In this document: one piece after another, positions 10,106-18,883 of the stretch | Position numbering within the stretch: position 1 is the stretch's first letter | Layout: every line of letters begins with the position of its first letter | DNA from: Actinoplanes utahensis | Lineage (GTDB): Bacteria > Actinomycetota > Actinomycetes > Mycobacteriales > Micromonosporaceae | NCBI RefSeq assembly: GCF_016862455.1 | Contig: NZ_BOMZ01000091.1 | Span: 1-64,000 of the forward strand | DNA length: 64,000 nt | Direction: 5' to 3' | Made by a program: the position numbers and the translations under genes | The notes under the pieces: model-generated | What the model saw: the letters and a program-made list of their open reading frames with translations, nothing else | Told to the model about the DNA's origin: nothing | Database searches by the model: none

Positions 10106-13100
10106 GTGCTGTCTGACACGCTTCCGTACCCTCGCCGGATCTCTGCTCTTCTGACGTGGCTGCGGAACCAGGCCGATCCAGGGGCGCGGATCGGTGAGAT
10201 GGCGGCGGACGGGCCGCACGAGCGCTACCTGGCGGTGGTCTCGGCCGCCGCGTTCGGCTTGCGGCCCGTCGTGCTTGCGGCCCTGCACGATCCGGATCCT
10301 TCGGTACGGGCGGAAGCAGTCCGCCAGGCACTCCGCCTGAACTGGGCGACCGCCGCGGAACTGCTCGCCGACGCCCCACCGGTCCTCCGGCACCTGATCC
10401 TGCGGCTGCTGCGCCGGCGGCCAGGCACCGCCGACACCGTGATCGACCTGATCCGCGAACGCCACGGCGACAGCGAGGCCGTCGTCCTGCTGCCCGGCTG
10501 CACCGCCGCGACCGTGGCGCGGCTCCTCCCGGAACTCGCCGGCGCCATCGGGTCCTGGAAGATCCTCGCCCGCCGGCACAGCACGGCGATCCTGGACTGG
10601 GTGGCCACCCGCCTCGCCACACCGGGGCCACCGCCCTGGTCCGCCGTCGAGGCGCCGGTGCGCGCCTGCGTGCGGTTCCAGCCGGAACGGGTGCTCGACC
10701 TGCTGGAACGGCACACCCCCACGATCCTGCCGCCGATCGACCTGGCGCCCCTCGCCGCCCGGTTCCCGGAACGGACGGCGGACCTGGTGATCGGCGGGGT
10801 CCCCGCGGGAGAGGGCTACACCTATCTGCCGGACCAGGTGCTGCGGCACTTCCACAAGCTCGACATCGACCGGCTGGCCGCCCTCGAGAAGATCAGCTTC
10901 GGGATCGTGCGTCACCTGAACCCGCGACGGCGTGCCGAACTGTACGCCGCGGGACAGCGCGACGAACCGTCCCGCTTGTGGGCCGAACTGCTGCCGGACG
11001 AACTCCGTGTCCGTGAGGCGCGCCGGGCACTGGCGCAGCCATCGGCCGCCGCGGACGACTACGAGACCCGGATGTGGCGGTCCTACCTGCCGGCCGCCGA
11101 AGTGCTGCCGGAACTCGACGAGGCGAGCCGCGACTCGGAGCCGTACACGCGCGGGAACGCGTACGCGACGATGGTCCAGGTCGCCGTCCGGGAACCCGCC
11201 GCCGCGCCCGAGGTGCTGCGCCGGCTGCTGCGGCTGCGCAACGACCGCGAACTGGTCCGGCTGCCGGTGCTGCGCGTGCTCCGGGAACTCCTGCCGCACC
11301 TGGACGGCACAGCCGCGCCGGCGCTGACCGCGATCACCGATGCCGCCCTCGACGCACGGGACTTCTCCCACCGCAACAGGGAACAGCTCGTCGAACTCGC
11401 CTACGAGGCCCTCGCCGGTCGCCCCACCGGCTCTTCCGCCGCGTCCGGTCCCGCTGACGGCCCGGTCGTTGAGGACGAGCTGGCTCGATGGGCGCTCGGC
11501 ATGATCGCCCGGCTGCCGATCCCGTCCTGGGTCGAGACGCTGCGCCCCGGCCAGGAACACCTCATCACCGCGGCGCTGCGGAAACGGATCACCACCGACA
11601 CCGGCGAACTCCTCGCGCTCGTTCGTCTGCTGGAGACCCGGGCCCGGCACGTGCCGCAGATCCAGGATCTGCTGCGCCGGGCGGCATCGCCGTCCGCCCC
11701 GGCCGACGTCCGCGCGGAAGCCACCGAGAAGTGGCTCGACGACCCGCGTACCCGGGCCGCCCGCGCCGCCGAACTGCTGCGCGAGGATCCCACGGCCGTC
11801 CGCCTCGCCCCGGTCTGGCGCGAGATCACCACCTACAGCACCGACCTCCTGAACGCCGTCCTGCCCGGCCTCACCCCGTCCGGCCGGCCCGACGGCCTCC
11901 GGCCGGCCGACACGACACCGGCCGAGTCGCCCGCGGGCCGGTGGGCGGTCCACTTCGCCCAGGCGGGTCCGCTCACACAGATCCGGCGGTGGGTGCCCGA
12001 GCAGCAGCGCGCCTATGCCGAAGCCCTCGCCGTCGTCGCCGCGGACACCGAGCAGGACCAGCGCCTTCGGGTACGGGCGGTGAAGAGCCTCGCCAGGGTT
12101 CCGGTGGTCGGCGGGGAACTGCTCGCCGGCTTCCTCGACACGCCCGAGACCCCGATCGCGGAAGCGGCGATCGGCGCGCTGCCCTGGACCGACCGGCCCG
12201 GCGACACGCTGCCGGCCCTGCTCTCCCACGCCGGCGAGGACAGCGCCCGGGTGGCCCTGCCGGCTGCCGCCCGGGCCGTCCGGTTCGTGTCCGGCTCCGC
12301 CCTGCTCGACATGCTGCGCGGCATCCTCCTCGCCCCGGCGTCGTCGGGTGTCCGGGTGACCAGCCGCAAAGCCGCCGTCCGGCTGCTCGCCCGGTACGGC
12401 CCGCCCGAGTCGGCGGATCTGCTCGCCGAGGTGTGGCGCGCCCCCGGCGCCCACCCCGACGTGCGGGCCGCCGTCGTCACCGCCGTCCGCGGCCCGGCGC
12501 CGTCCCCGCTCGCCTGGAAGATCTTCACGGAGGCCGCGGCCTCCACCGAACCGGTGGTGGTGCGCGCCCTGCTCGCCATCACCCCGGCCGAACTGGGCGA
12601 GCCGCAGCTCCCACGGTTCGCCGCGCTGGTGGCCGCGGCCTGCACGAGCCCACATCCGCCGATCGCACAGGAGGCGTTCCGGCACCTGCCCTCGTGGGTC
12701 CGATGGGCGCCGGACGCCTCCGAGCTGATCGTCGCGGCCCTCGCCGATCCCGGGTTCACCGGACCGGCCCGCTACTGGCCGGTCCCCGTCCTCTCGTCGA
12801 TGACCCGCGCCCTGCTCGAACTGCCGGAACGCGGCGGATTCGGCGCCGTCCTCGACCGGCTGGCCACTCTCGACCGGAACGACCCGGACGGCGGAACCGT
12901 GGACCGTGACCGGCCCGCCCGCCGCTGCCTGACCCGGATCGTGGACGACGCCTGCCGATGGGCGCGGGACCTTCTGCCGCGGGATCCGGAGCCGTTCCGG
13001 ACGGTCGCGCGCCACCTGGCCGCCGATCCGGCGTACCTCGGTGAGGCCGCCGAACTGCTCACCGCGCTGGCCGGCACGGACGCGGACGCCCTCGCCGAGG

Positions 13101-13384
13101 TGGCCGACCTGGTCGCCACCCGTCCGGCCCTCGCGGTGCGCCTCGCCGCCCAGGCCGACGGCTTCCGCTGGGATCGCGACCAGCTCGGCGAGATCCTGGT
13201 CGCGGCCCGCCGGCTCGCCGACCGCGCCGACCTGGCCGGCGGCCTGTTCGCCCTGACCCTGGTCAGCACAGTCGGCAAGTCCGAACGCTGGCCCGACCCG
13301 TGCCAGGAGACTCTGCGCCACTTGCGCCGCCACCCGAACCCGGACGTCGCCGACGCCGCCCTCCACCAGCGAATGGAACACTGA
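10106..13384 (+). CDS. Large HEAT/ARM-repeat-like protein
   Basis: A 1092-residue protein rich in Leu, Ala and Arg with repeated helix pairs, for example the segment near residues 55-80 (LHDPDPSVRAEAVRQALRL) and similar units in the C-terminal half. This is the pattern of HEAT or ARM solenoids, which act as scaffolds for protein partners. No catalytic motif, signal peptide or membrane segment is seen. GTG 10106 is preceded by CAGAAT and six bases, suggesting a leaderless transcript; no Shine-Dalgarno is present. The role is unknown. It stands alone, divergent from a membrane protein. Confidence 0.75.
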   Translation: MLSDTLPYPRRISALLTWLRNQADPGARIGEMAADGPHERYLAVVSAAAFGLRPVVLAALHDPDPSVRAEAVRQALRLNWATAAELLADAPPVLRHLILRLLRRRPGTADTVIDLIRERHGDSEAVVLLPGCTAATVARLLPELAGAIGSWKILARRHSTAILDWVATRLATPGPPPWSAVEAPVRACVRFQPERVLDLLERHTPTILPPIDLAPLAARFPERTADLVIGGVPAGEGYTYLPDQVLRHFHKLDIDRLAALEKISFGIVRHLNPRRRAELYAAGQRDEPSRLWAELLPDELRVREARRALAQPSAAADDYETRMWRSYLPAAEVLPELDEASRDSEPYTRGNAYATMVQVAVREPAAAPEVLRRLLRLRNDRELVRLPVLRVLRELLPHLDGTAAPALTAITDAALDARDFSHRNREQLVELAYEALAGRPTGSSAASGPADGPVVEDELARWALGMIARLPIPSWVETLRPGQEHLITAALRKRITTDTGELLALVRLLETRARHVPQIQDLLRRAASPSAPADVRAEATEKWLDDPRTRAARAAELLREDPTAVRLAPVWREITTYSTDLLNAVLPGLTPSGRPDGLRPADTTPAESPAGRWAVHFAQAGPLTQIRRWVPEQQRAYAEALAVVAADTEQDQRLRVRAVKSLARVPVVGGELLAGFLDTPETPIAEAAIGALPWTDRPGDTLPALLSHAGEDSARVALPAAARAVRFVSGSALLDMLRGILLAPASSGVRVTSRKAAVRLLARYGPPESADLLAEVWRAPGAHPDVRAAVVTAVRGPAPSPLAWKIFTEAAASTEPVVVRALLAITPAELGEPQLPRFAALVAAACTSPHPPIAQEAFRHLPSWVRWAPDASELIVAALADPGFTGPARYWPVPVLSSMTRALLELPERGGFGAVLDRLATLDRNDPDGGTVDRDRPARRCLTRIVDDACRWARDLLPRDPEPFRTVARHLAADPAYLGEAAELLTALAGTDADALAEVADLVATRPALAVRLAAQADGFRWDRDQLGEILVAARRLADRADLAGGLFALTLVSTVGKSERWPDPCQETLRHLRRHPNPDVADAALHQRMEH

Positions 13385-13471
13385 CGGTCATCGGCACTCG
13401 CCCCTTGATCTCCACTCGGGTCGAGGTCGCAGCCCGGTGGGAAGGCCGGCTCACCCTCAGCGCCCGTAGGT

Positions 13472-14761
13472 TCAGGCGGGCAGGAACCCGTGCTCGCGGC
13501 CCCGCTTGCAGTCATCCTTGGTGGGCTTCGCCGGGATGGCCATGGTGTCGGCTCCGGGGAAGGCGTAGATGAAGCACTGCGATCGGAGCTTGTCCGACCC
13601 CGGGCCGGACGGCTTGCGGCCGCCGCTGGTCATGAAGTCGGTGAAGTCGGCATTCTGCGGCTTGCGTAAGGCACGTGCCCCGTCCTGGTAAGCCGCGGTG
13701 CTCGGGAAGTCGGAGTAAACCAGAGTGGCCGAGGTCCGGCCGTCACATCCGATCCGTGCGTGCAATGTGGTCCAGATGTACGGCGCGTCGAACCCGGTGA
13801 TGAGGTGGCCGGGGCCGCGTTCGGCCAGGTTGAGTCGCGCGCCGGCCCGCAGCGTCACGCGCACCGAGCGACGGTCCGCCGCGGTGGTGACGGTGGGCAC
13901 GCCAGAGGCATAGGCCGGATCATTGACGTAGGGGTCAGCCGGTAGGTAGAGCGCTGGTTTGTGGCCCAGGGTCGGGGTGTAGCCGGCGTTGATGTAGGGC
14001 TCGCCCTGCTTCTCGGTCGCGGTCACGGTGCCTTCCGCGCTGCACGTCACCTGGTACGAGGGAAGTGCCAATAGACCACGGTGTTCGCGCTTTTTGATCA
14101 GTTTCTGCCAGTTGCCCCCGGTCATAGCCTTCGCTGGCTCCGGATTGCCGGTGTTGAGCAGGAAAACGCACGTCGGCGCGACGCCGGTCACCCCGGCCTT
14201 GATCAGACGCTTCACGCATCTACTGAATGTGAGATCGCTGGCATCCTGCAGTGGCATGAACCAGCGGACCACCTTGTAGTCCGGGGACAGCACCGTGCTG
14301 ACTCCGGTGCCCTGGTCAGAGCCACCGATCAGCCACAGCGACGTCGATCCGTACGCAACGCCGAACGTGTCTTGCAGACCGATGCGCACGGTGTTGACAC
14401 CCGGTGCAAGCATATGGCTGATATCGATCGGAGCTGACGGCGGCTGAAATTCGTAGTTCTTGACGAAGGTGTTCTCGGTGCCGTCCGGGCGAGTGACCTT
14501 GATGAGGATCTGGTCGTCGACGGCAACCTCGCCGCGACCGTCGGGCGTGCCCGCGATGACACCCTTGCCGTCCGGAGTATTGAAGGAGAACACCTTGTCG
14601 AAGAAGAGCTGATCCTCTTCGGTGACGGAGGTCGATGGTATGGCTTCGGTGACCAGAACTGCGGCGGGAGCGGCGTGTGCCGGTGCCGCGATGACGACCG
14701 AAGCGGCCAATCCGGCGACCATGAACGCGGCTGTCATGAATGGAGAGGCGGCGACTCGCAT
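13472..14761 (-). CDS. Secreted protein of unknown function
   Basis: A 429-residue exported protein with a clear Sec signal peptide (cleavage expected after AHA near residue 30). No known domain was recognised. The middle part (residues about 50-130) looks like a beta-rich domain; four cysteines in the second half could form disulfides. The ATG has AGGAAG seven bases ahead. Its base composition is visibly less GC-rich than its neighbours, a possible sign of horizontal acquisition. Confidence 0.7.
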   Translation of the reverse strand: MRVAASPFMTAAFMVAGLAASVVIAAPAHAAPAAVLVTEAIPSTSVTEEDQLFFDKVFSFNTPDGKGVIAGTPDGRGEVAVDDQILIKVTRPDGTENTFVKNYEFQPPSAPIDISHMLAPGVNTVRIGLQDTFGVAYGSTSLWLIGGSDQGTGVSTVLSPDYKVVRWFMPLQDASDLTFSRCVKRLIKAGVTGVAPTCVFLLNTGNPEPAKAMTGGNWQKLIKKREHRGLLALPSYQVTCSAEGTVTATEKQGEPYINAGYTPTLGHKPALYLPADPYVNDPAYASGVPTVTTAADRRSVRVTLRAGARLNLAERGPGHLITGFDAPYIWTTLHARIGCDGRTSATLVYSDFPSTAAYQDGARALRKPQNADFTDFMTSGGRKPSGPGSDKLRSQCFIYAFPGADTMAIPAKPTKDDCKRGREHGFLPA

Positions 14762-14974
14762 GAATCAACTTCCTGTCGCGGCGGGTATCGGATAGCCGTA
14801 TGACGGCGACCCCGATCACCCTGCCGGACGGCGTACCAATCGCCCATAGGTCATCGCGCCGCCGACCGCGGTCGTTCATCGGAGGTTCGCCCCGATACGG
14901 ATTACCCCGAACGGATCGCTGTTCTCCAGGTCGACCAGCCCACGATTGCCGGCGAAGCATCCGATCCCCAGCCG

Positions 14975-15538
14975 GTGGCACCCTCCGGCCTGACCGCGGC
15001 ACTCGACCTCGTCACCGACCGGCGCCGGGTTCAGGTCGTCATACGCAGTTACGAGCTCGCACCCGGAGAAAGCCGCAACCCGGGTCCCACCGCCGCGGAA
15101 GCGATGACCGGGTGGTGGGGAGATCAGGCCGGCGCCCGGAAGGCCACCATCGAATCCCTGGGCGCCGCGGAGGGCCTATCGATCAACCTGCATCGGGCCA
15201 GGCCGGTGAACACTTTCGACGCGCACCGATTGTGCCACCTCGCCGCCGACCGTGACAGAGCCGACGAGATGCTGGAGCAGCTACTTCGCGCCTACCACAC
15301 CGACGGGCTCAACATCGCCGACCCGCAGGTCCTCCAGCGCCTCGGCGGCGCGGCGGGGCTCGCCGACACCGAGGTCCACGCCGTCCTGGTCGGCGACGAC
15401 TACGCCGAGGACGTCCGCGCCGACCGGCGCCGCGGTGTCGAACACGGCGTCACCGGCGTCCCCACCCTGGTGATCGATGGAGGCCCTCCCGTGTCAGTCA
15501 TCCAGCCCGTCGCCCAGCTCCGCCGCCTCTTCGAGTAG
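14975..15538 (+). pseudogene. DsbA/FrnE-family oxidoreductase lacking its N-terminal active site
   Basis: The 187-residue frame matches the FrnE-type DsbA fold: an alpha-helical insert with the NTFDAHRL segment and a C-terminal thioredoxin half with GVEHGVTGVPTLVIDG, including the cis-proline loop. Full members begin with a beta strand and a CPWC active site; here both are absent. The frame stays open upstream to about 14885 but the residues there do not resemble the family. It is either a truncated pseudogene or a redox-inactive relative. GTG 14975 is only the first available start and may not be used. Confidence 0.5.
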
Positions 15539-15617
15539 ACACCCTCGGCCCCTTCCAACGCCGGCCACACCGCAAGCGATAGAGCGGCGTGGCCCGCACC
15601 GACGGTGGGCAGCCGGT

Positions 15618-16250
15618 TCAGTCGCGCGGTGGGGTGTCGTCGGTGAGGGTGAGGAAGCGGTCGACAGCCAGTTCGGCGTCGGCGCGGAGCCGGCCGGGTG
15701 GGGGCGCGGGCTCGCCGAGCAGGGAGCGGATCTGTACGTCGCGGACGACGAGCCCGTACAGCAGCTGGAAAGCCTCGGCGGGATCGCCGGTGCGCAGGTG
15801 GCCCTGGCCGATGAGCCGGGTCAGGTAGTCCTCGATCAGCGGCCCGGTGGTGTGCCGGCCGTGCCGCAGCAGCAGGGCGGCCAGGTCGGGGGAGGTCATG
15901 GCGGCCCGGTTCAGTGCCACCGAGGTGTCGCTGGTGAGCAGCCGGAGCAGGTTCTCGGCGATGACGGTCAGGGTGGCGCGCGGCTCGGCGGGGCTGTCGA
16001 GAGCGGCTGTCACGGCCGCGGTGACTTGGGCGGACTGTCGTTCGATGAGGGCCGCGAGCAGCCCGTCCCGATTGTTGAACCAGGTGTAGAGGCTCTCTTT
16101 CGAGCAGCCGGCACGGGCGGCGACGGCCTGCATGGTGGTGCCGTCGAGGCCGTGGGCGACGAGTTCGGTGAGCGCCGCGTCGAGGGCGGCGTGGCGGCGG
16201 GCCTCCTGTTCGCCGGCGCGGGGCCGTCCTCGTCGGGTCTGTCCGGTCAC
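15618..16250 (-). CDS. TetR family transcriptional regulator
   Basis: A 210-residue repressor. The N-terminal helix-turn-helix is seen at about residues 20-60 (TTMQAVAARAGCSKESLYTWF), followed by an all-helical ligand-binding domain. GTG at 16250 is preferred to the GTG at 16268 because GGAGG lies just ahead of it. It is transcribed away from a DUF1772-like membrane protein gene, and nested inverted repeats in the shared intergenic region are the likely operator, so it probably represses itself and that gene. Confidence 0.9.
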   Translation of the reverse strand: MTGQTRRGRPRAGEQEARRHAALDAALTELVAHGLDGTTMQAVAARAGCSKESLYTWFNNRDGLLAALIERQSAQVTAAVTAALDSPAEPRATLTVIAENLLRLLTSDTSVALNRAAMTSPDLAALLLRHGRHTTGPLIEDYLTRLIGQGHLRTGDPAEAFQLLYGLVVRDVQIRSLLGEPAPPPGRLRADAELAVDRFLTLTDDTPPRD

Positions 16251-16276
16251 GGGGGCCTCCGCTGGCACTGGTGATT

Positions 16277-16322
16277 AATCGAACCATCAAGTACGGTTTA
16301 ATTCGTACCCACTGGTTCGATT
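16277..16322. promoter_or_regulatory. Nested inverted repeats between TetR and DUF1772 genes
   Basis: AATCGAACCA (16277-16286) and TGGTTCGATT (16313-16322) form a perfect 10-bp inverted repeat 26 bases apart. Inside lies a second one, GTACG (16291-16295) and CGTAC (16304-16308), around GTTTAATT. A third partial copy of the outer arm (GGTTTAATT, 16295-16303) faces the left arm. This suggests two dimer sites for the TetR regulator. Confidence 0.65.
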
Positions 16323-16339
16323 ATAGCTGGAGGCACACC

Positions 16340-16849
16340 GTGCAGCGCACCGCACGCGCCTGGACCCTGGGGGCGGCCGCCGTGGCGACCGGGCTCATCG
16401 CCGGGTTCTTCTACGCCTACGCCTGCTCCGTCATGCTCGGGCTGGCCCGGGTCGACGATCACACCTTCATCACCGCCATGCAGTGGATCAACGCCACCGT
16501 CCGCAACGGATGGTTCGCCGCGAGCTTCTTCGGCGCACTGCCGCTGACGGCCGCGGCCGCGATCCTGCACCTGCGCCGTGACGGCAGGCGGGTGCTGCCG
16601 TGGGCGGCGGCGGCCTTCCTGCTCTACGCGGCCGCCTTCGCGATCACGATGGGCATCAGCGTGCCGCTCAACGAGGAGCTCGCGGCAGCCGGCGACCCCG
16701 GCGTCATCAGCGATCCCGCGGCGGTGCGGGCGGCGTACGAGGACGTCTGGGTGCGCTGGAACCTGGTTCGTACGCTCGCCTCGACCGCCGCTCTGGTCTG
16801 CCTGGTCCGGGCGCTGATCGTGCACGCCCGCCCGTCCGCCCGTGGGTGA
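16340..16849 (+). CDS. DUF1772 (anthrone oxygenase-like) membrane protein
   Basis: A 169-residue membrane protein with about four hydrophobic segments and the family pattern of a first helix followed by a conserved polar stretch (FITAMQWIN, about residues 41-49). DUF1772 proteins are often annotated anthrone-oxygenase-like, but most bacterial members have no known reaction. GTG 16340 is chosen over an earlier in-frame start at 16271 because GGAGG precedes it by six bases and the longer form would cover the operator. Divergent from its likely repressor. Confidence 0.8.
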   Translation: MQRTARAWTLGAAAVATGLIAGFFYAYACSVMLGLARVDDHTFITAMQWINATVRNGWFAASFFGALPLTAAAAILHLRRDGRRVLPWAAAAFLLYAAAFAITMGISVPLNEELAAAGDPGVISDPAAVRAAYEDVWVRWNLVRTLASTAALVCLVRALIVHARPSARG

Positions 16850-16881
16850 CCACCGTTCCCTGCCGCGTCTGGAGATCCCTG

Positions 16882-17268
16882 ATGGCTGATGTCGCCGCCA
16901 CGACCCTGGCCGATGGGCCCGGGGAGACCTACATCGGGCTGGTCCTGATGTCCGGGCTGTGCCTGGTACCCATGATCATGCTGGGGTTGGGTGCCTGGGC
17001 CGCCTCGGGGAGCCGTCGTGGGCGCCGCGCCGCGGTGGGGATCAGTGCCGTGATCCTGCTGTTCTACGGGCTGTCGGTGCTGGGCAGCAACTTCTCGTGG
17101 CCGGACCTGCGGTTCCACGGTGCGGTCGCCGATGTCGCCCTGTTGATCCTGGTCGGCTGCGGTGGCTTCCTGTCGCTGCCCTGGATTGTCGCGTTCGGTG
17201 TCGCCAAGCTCGTCCAGCCCGGCACTCCGGCGCCTGAGCAGGGGCCGTCACGGTCCGGATCGGAGTGA
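16882..17268 (+). CDS. Small membrane protein, unknown function
   Basis: A 128-residue protein with three hydrophobic segments (about residues 17-40, 49-68 and 80-107) and a short Pro/Ser/Gly-rich tail. No family is recognised. ATG 16882 has GGAG seven bases ahead, and the gene starts 32 bases after the DUF1772 gene, so the two may be cotranscribed. Confidence 0.6.
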   Translation: MADVAATTLADGPGETYIGLVLMSGLCLVPMIMLGLGAWAASGSRRGRRAAVGISAVILLFYGLSVLGSNFSWPDLRFHGAVADVALLILVGCGGFLSLPWIVAFGVAKLVQPGTPAPEQGPSRSGSE

Positions 17269-17308
17269 GGGGGATGCCGCGGCGCGAGGAGCACATCACG
17301 GTCGCTCC

Positions 17309-17602
17309 ATGCTCGAGTTCCCACGCGAACCTGTGCGGTTCAACGACGTCGACGACGAGGCGGACACGGCGCTGGCGTTCCTGGCGTTCGCCCGTTCCAG
17401 CGTGCTGAAGAAGGTCGACGGCCTTGATGAGGAGCAGCTGCGGCGCCGCCTCGTGGTTTCGGATACGACGTTGCTCGGGCTGGTTCAGCATCTGACCGAT
17501 GCCGAGCGTTGCTGGTCCGGATACACGGTGGCCGGTGACGCCCGGTACGCCGATGCCGGCTGGAGCATGACGGTCGCTGAGGAGCGGCCGTCCGCGAACT
17601 GA
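17309..17602 (+). pseudogene. DinB/DUF664 protein fragment, C-terminally truncated
   Basis: The 97-residue product matches the N-terminal half of DUF664/DinB-like proteins, which include mycothiol-dependent transferases: helix bundle residues with LLGLVQHLTDAERCWSGY, whose histidine corresponds to a metal ligand of the family. Full members are about 160-170 residues; the reading frame stops where the second half should begin (after MTVAEERPSAN), and no continuation is found before the converging ROK gene. It is probably a remnant. ATG 17309 is the natural start. Confidence 0.6.
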
Positions 17603-17629
17603 TCGACGGCGTCACCGGCCGTTGATCAG
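17599..17629. terminator. Hairpin between converging genes
   Basis: CTGATCGACGG (17599-17609) pairs with CCGTTGATCAG (17619-17629) with one mismatch and a nine-base loop. It overlaps the stop of the DinB remnant and lies ahead of the converging ROK gene end, consistent with a bidirectional terminator, though no T-run follows. Confidence 0.45.
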
Positions 17630-17661
17630 GCGGCGCCCGGGACAGCACGGTCCGACCCAGG

Positions 17662-18828
17662 TCAGCGGCGCAGGTCGGATTGCAGGACCAGGGCGGCGGC
17701 CCCGGTGGCGGACGCCGTGGCGGCGGCCAGGGACACCGTGACCGTGACCGAGCGGTTCCAGGTACGGGCGTCGGCGGGCTGGATCCGGCGCATGATGGCC
17801 GGGCCGTACACGAACGACGCCGCCGCGAAACCCGGCCCGGTCAGGACGACCAGGTCGATGTCGAGGAGGTTGACGACCGACTCGGCGGCGGCGGCCACGT
17901 AGCGGGCGGACTCCTCGAGGAGGGCGAGGCACGCGGGCGAGCCGGCGCGGGCGGCCCGGGCGATGGCGGCGAAGTCGGCGCCGATGCTGCGGCCGGGGAC
18001 GAGACCGATGGCGGGATCGGCGCGGGCGGCCAGCACGACAGTGCGCGGGCCGGCGATCACCTCCAGGCAGCCGCGGCTGCCGCACCAGCATTCCGGGCCG
18101 TCGACCTGGACGCAGACGTGCCCGAACTCGCCGGCGGTGCCGTGCCCGCCACGCATGGCCCGGCCTTCGACGATGATGCCGGCGCCGAGGCCGCTGCCCA
18201 TGTAGAGGGCGGCGAACGCCTGTTGCGGCCCGACCCGGGCCACCCAGTATTCACCGACGGCGGCGGCGGTCGCGTCGTTCTCCACCAGCACCGGCCAGCC
18301 GGTCGACTCGGTGAGCCGGCGGCCCAGTTCGTCGCCGTCCCAGCCGCTGAGGTGTGGTGGCGCGTCGTCGAACCGGGCGATGCCGCTGCCCGTGCAGGGC
18401 CAGACCACACCGACGCCGAGGCAGCGGGCCGGGTCGACGCCGGACCCGGCCAGCAGGGTGCCGATGCCGTCGGTGAGGTGTGCCGGCAGGTCGTCGGCGG
18501 GGGCGGGGCGGGCCAGCCGGGAGATGACGCCGCCGGTCTGGCCGGTCAGCACGTAGGTGGTGGTGTCCCGGTCCAGGTAGACGCCGACGGCGAGCCGGGC
18601 CGCCGGGTCCAGCCGGAGCAGGGTGCGCGGTTTGCCGCCGGTGGGGGTCCGGCCGGTCTCGACGAGCAGGCCGTCCTCCAGCAGACGGCGTACGGTCATC
18701 GACACGGCGGCCTCGGTGAGCCCGGTGATCGCGGCCAGCTCGACCCGGCTGAGCGGCTCGGACGCCCGGATCGCGTCGAGGATGCTCTCCCGTGCCCCCG
18801 GCCGCCGCCGGCGGGTCGCCTCCGTCAC
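17662..18828 (-). CDS. ROK family transcriptional repressor
   Basis: A 388-residue protein with an N-terminal winged helix (about residues 12-65, LSRVELAAITGLTEAAVSMTVRRLLE) joined to a ROK sugar-kinase fold. The ROK zinc motif is intact (GHVCVQ...CWCGSRGCLE, about residues 240-260). The phosphate-binding DxGxT motif at the start of the kinase fold is degenerate, as in regulators. It lies just downstream of the GH36 alpha-galactosidase on the same strand (55 bases), so it most likely controls sugar use at this locus. Confidence 0.9.
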   Translation of the reverse strand: MTEATRRRRPGARESILDAIRASEPLSRVELAAITGLTEAAVSMTVRRLLEDGLLVETGRTPTGGKPRTLLRLDPAARLAVGVYLDRDTTTYVLTGQTGGVISRLARPAPADDLPAHLTDGIGTLLAGSGVDPARCLGVGVVWPCTGSGIARFDDAPPHLSGWDGDELGRRLTESTGWPVLVENDATAAAVGEYWVARVGPQQAFAALYMGSGLGAGIIVEGRAMRGGHGTAGEFGHVCVQVDGPECWCGSRGCLEVIAGPRTVVLAARADPAIGLVPGRSIGADFAAIARAARAGSPACLALLEESARYVAAAAESVVNLLDIDLVVLTGPGFAAASFVYGPAIMRRIQPADARTWNRSVTVTVSLAAATASATGAAALVLQSDLRR

Positions 18829-18883
18829 GAAGCCCTCCGAGCGAGGCCGGCCCGCCGACGGAGGCGAGGCCGCGAACCGATGC

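Noticed and set aside
10016-13381. Minus-strand frame of over 1100 codons
   Set aside because: Complete antisense of the HEAT-repeat gene, which has a coherent solenoid pattern; composition of the shadow is Gly/Arg/Pro-rich.
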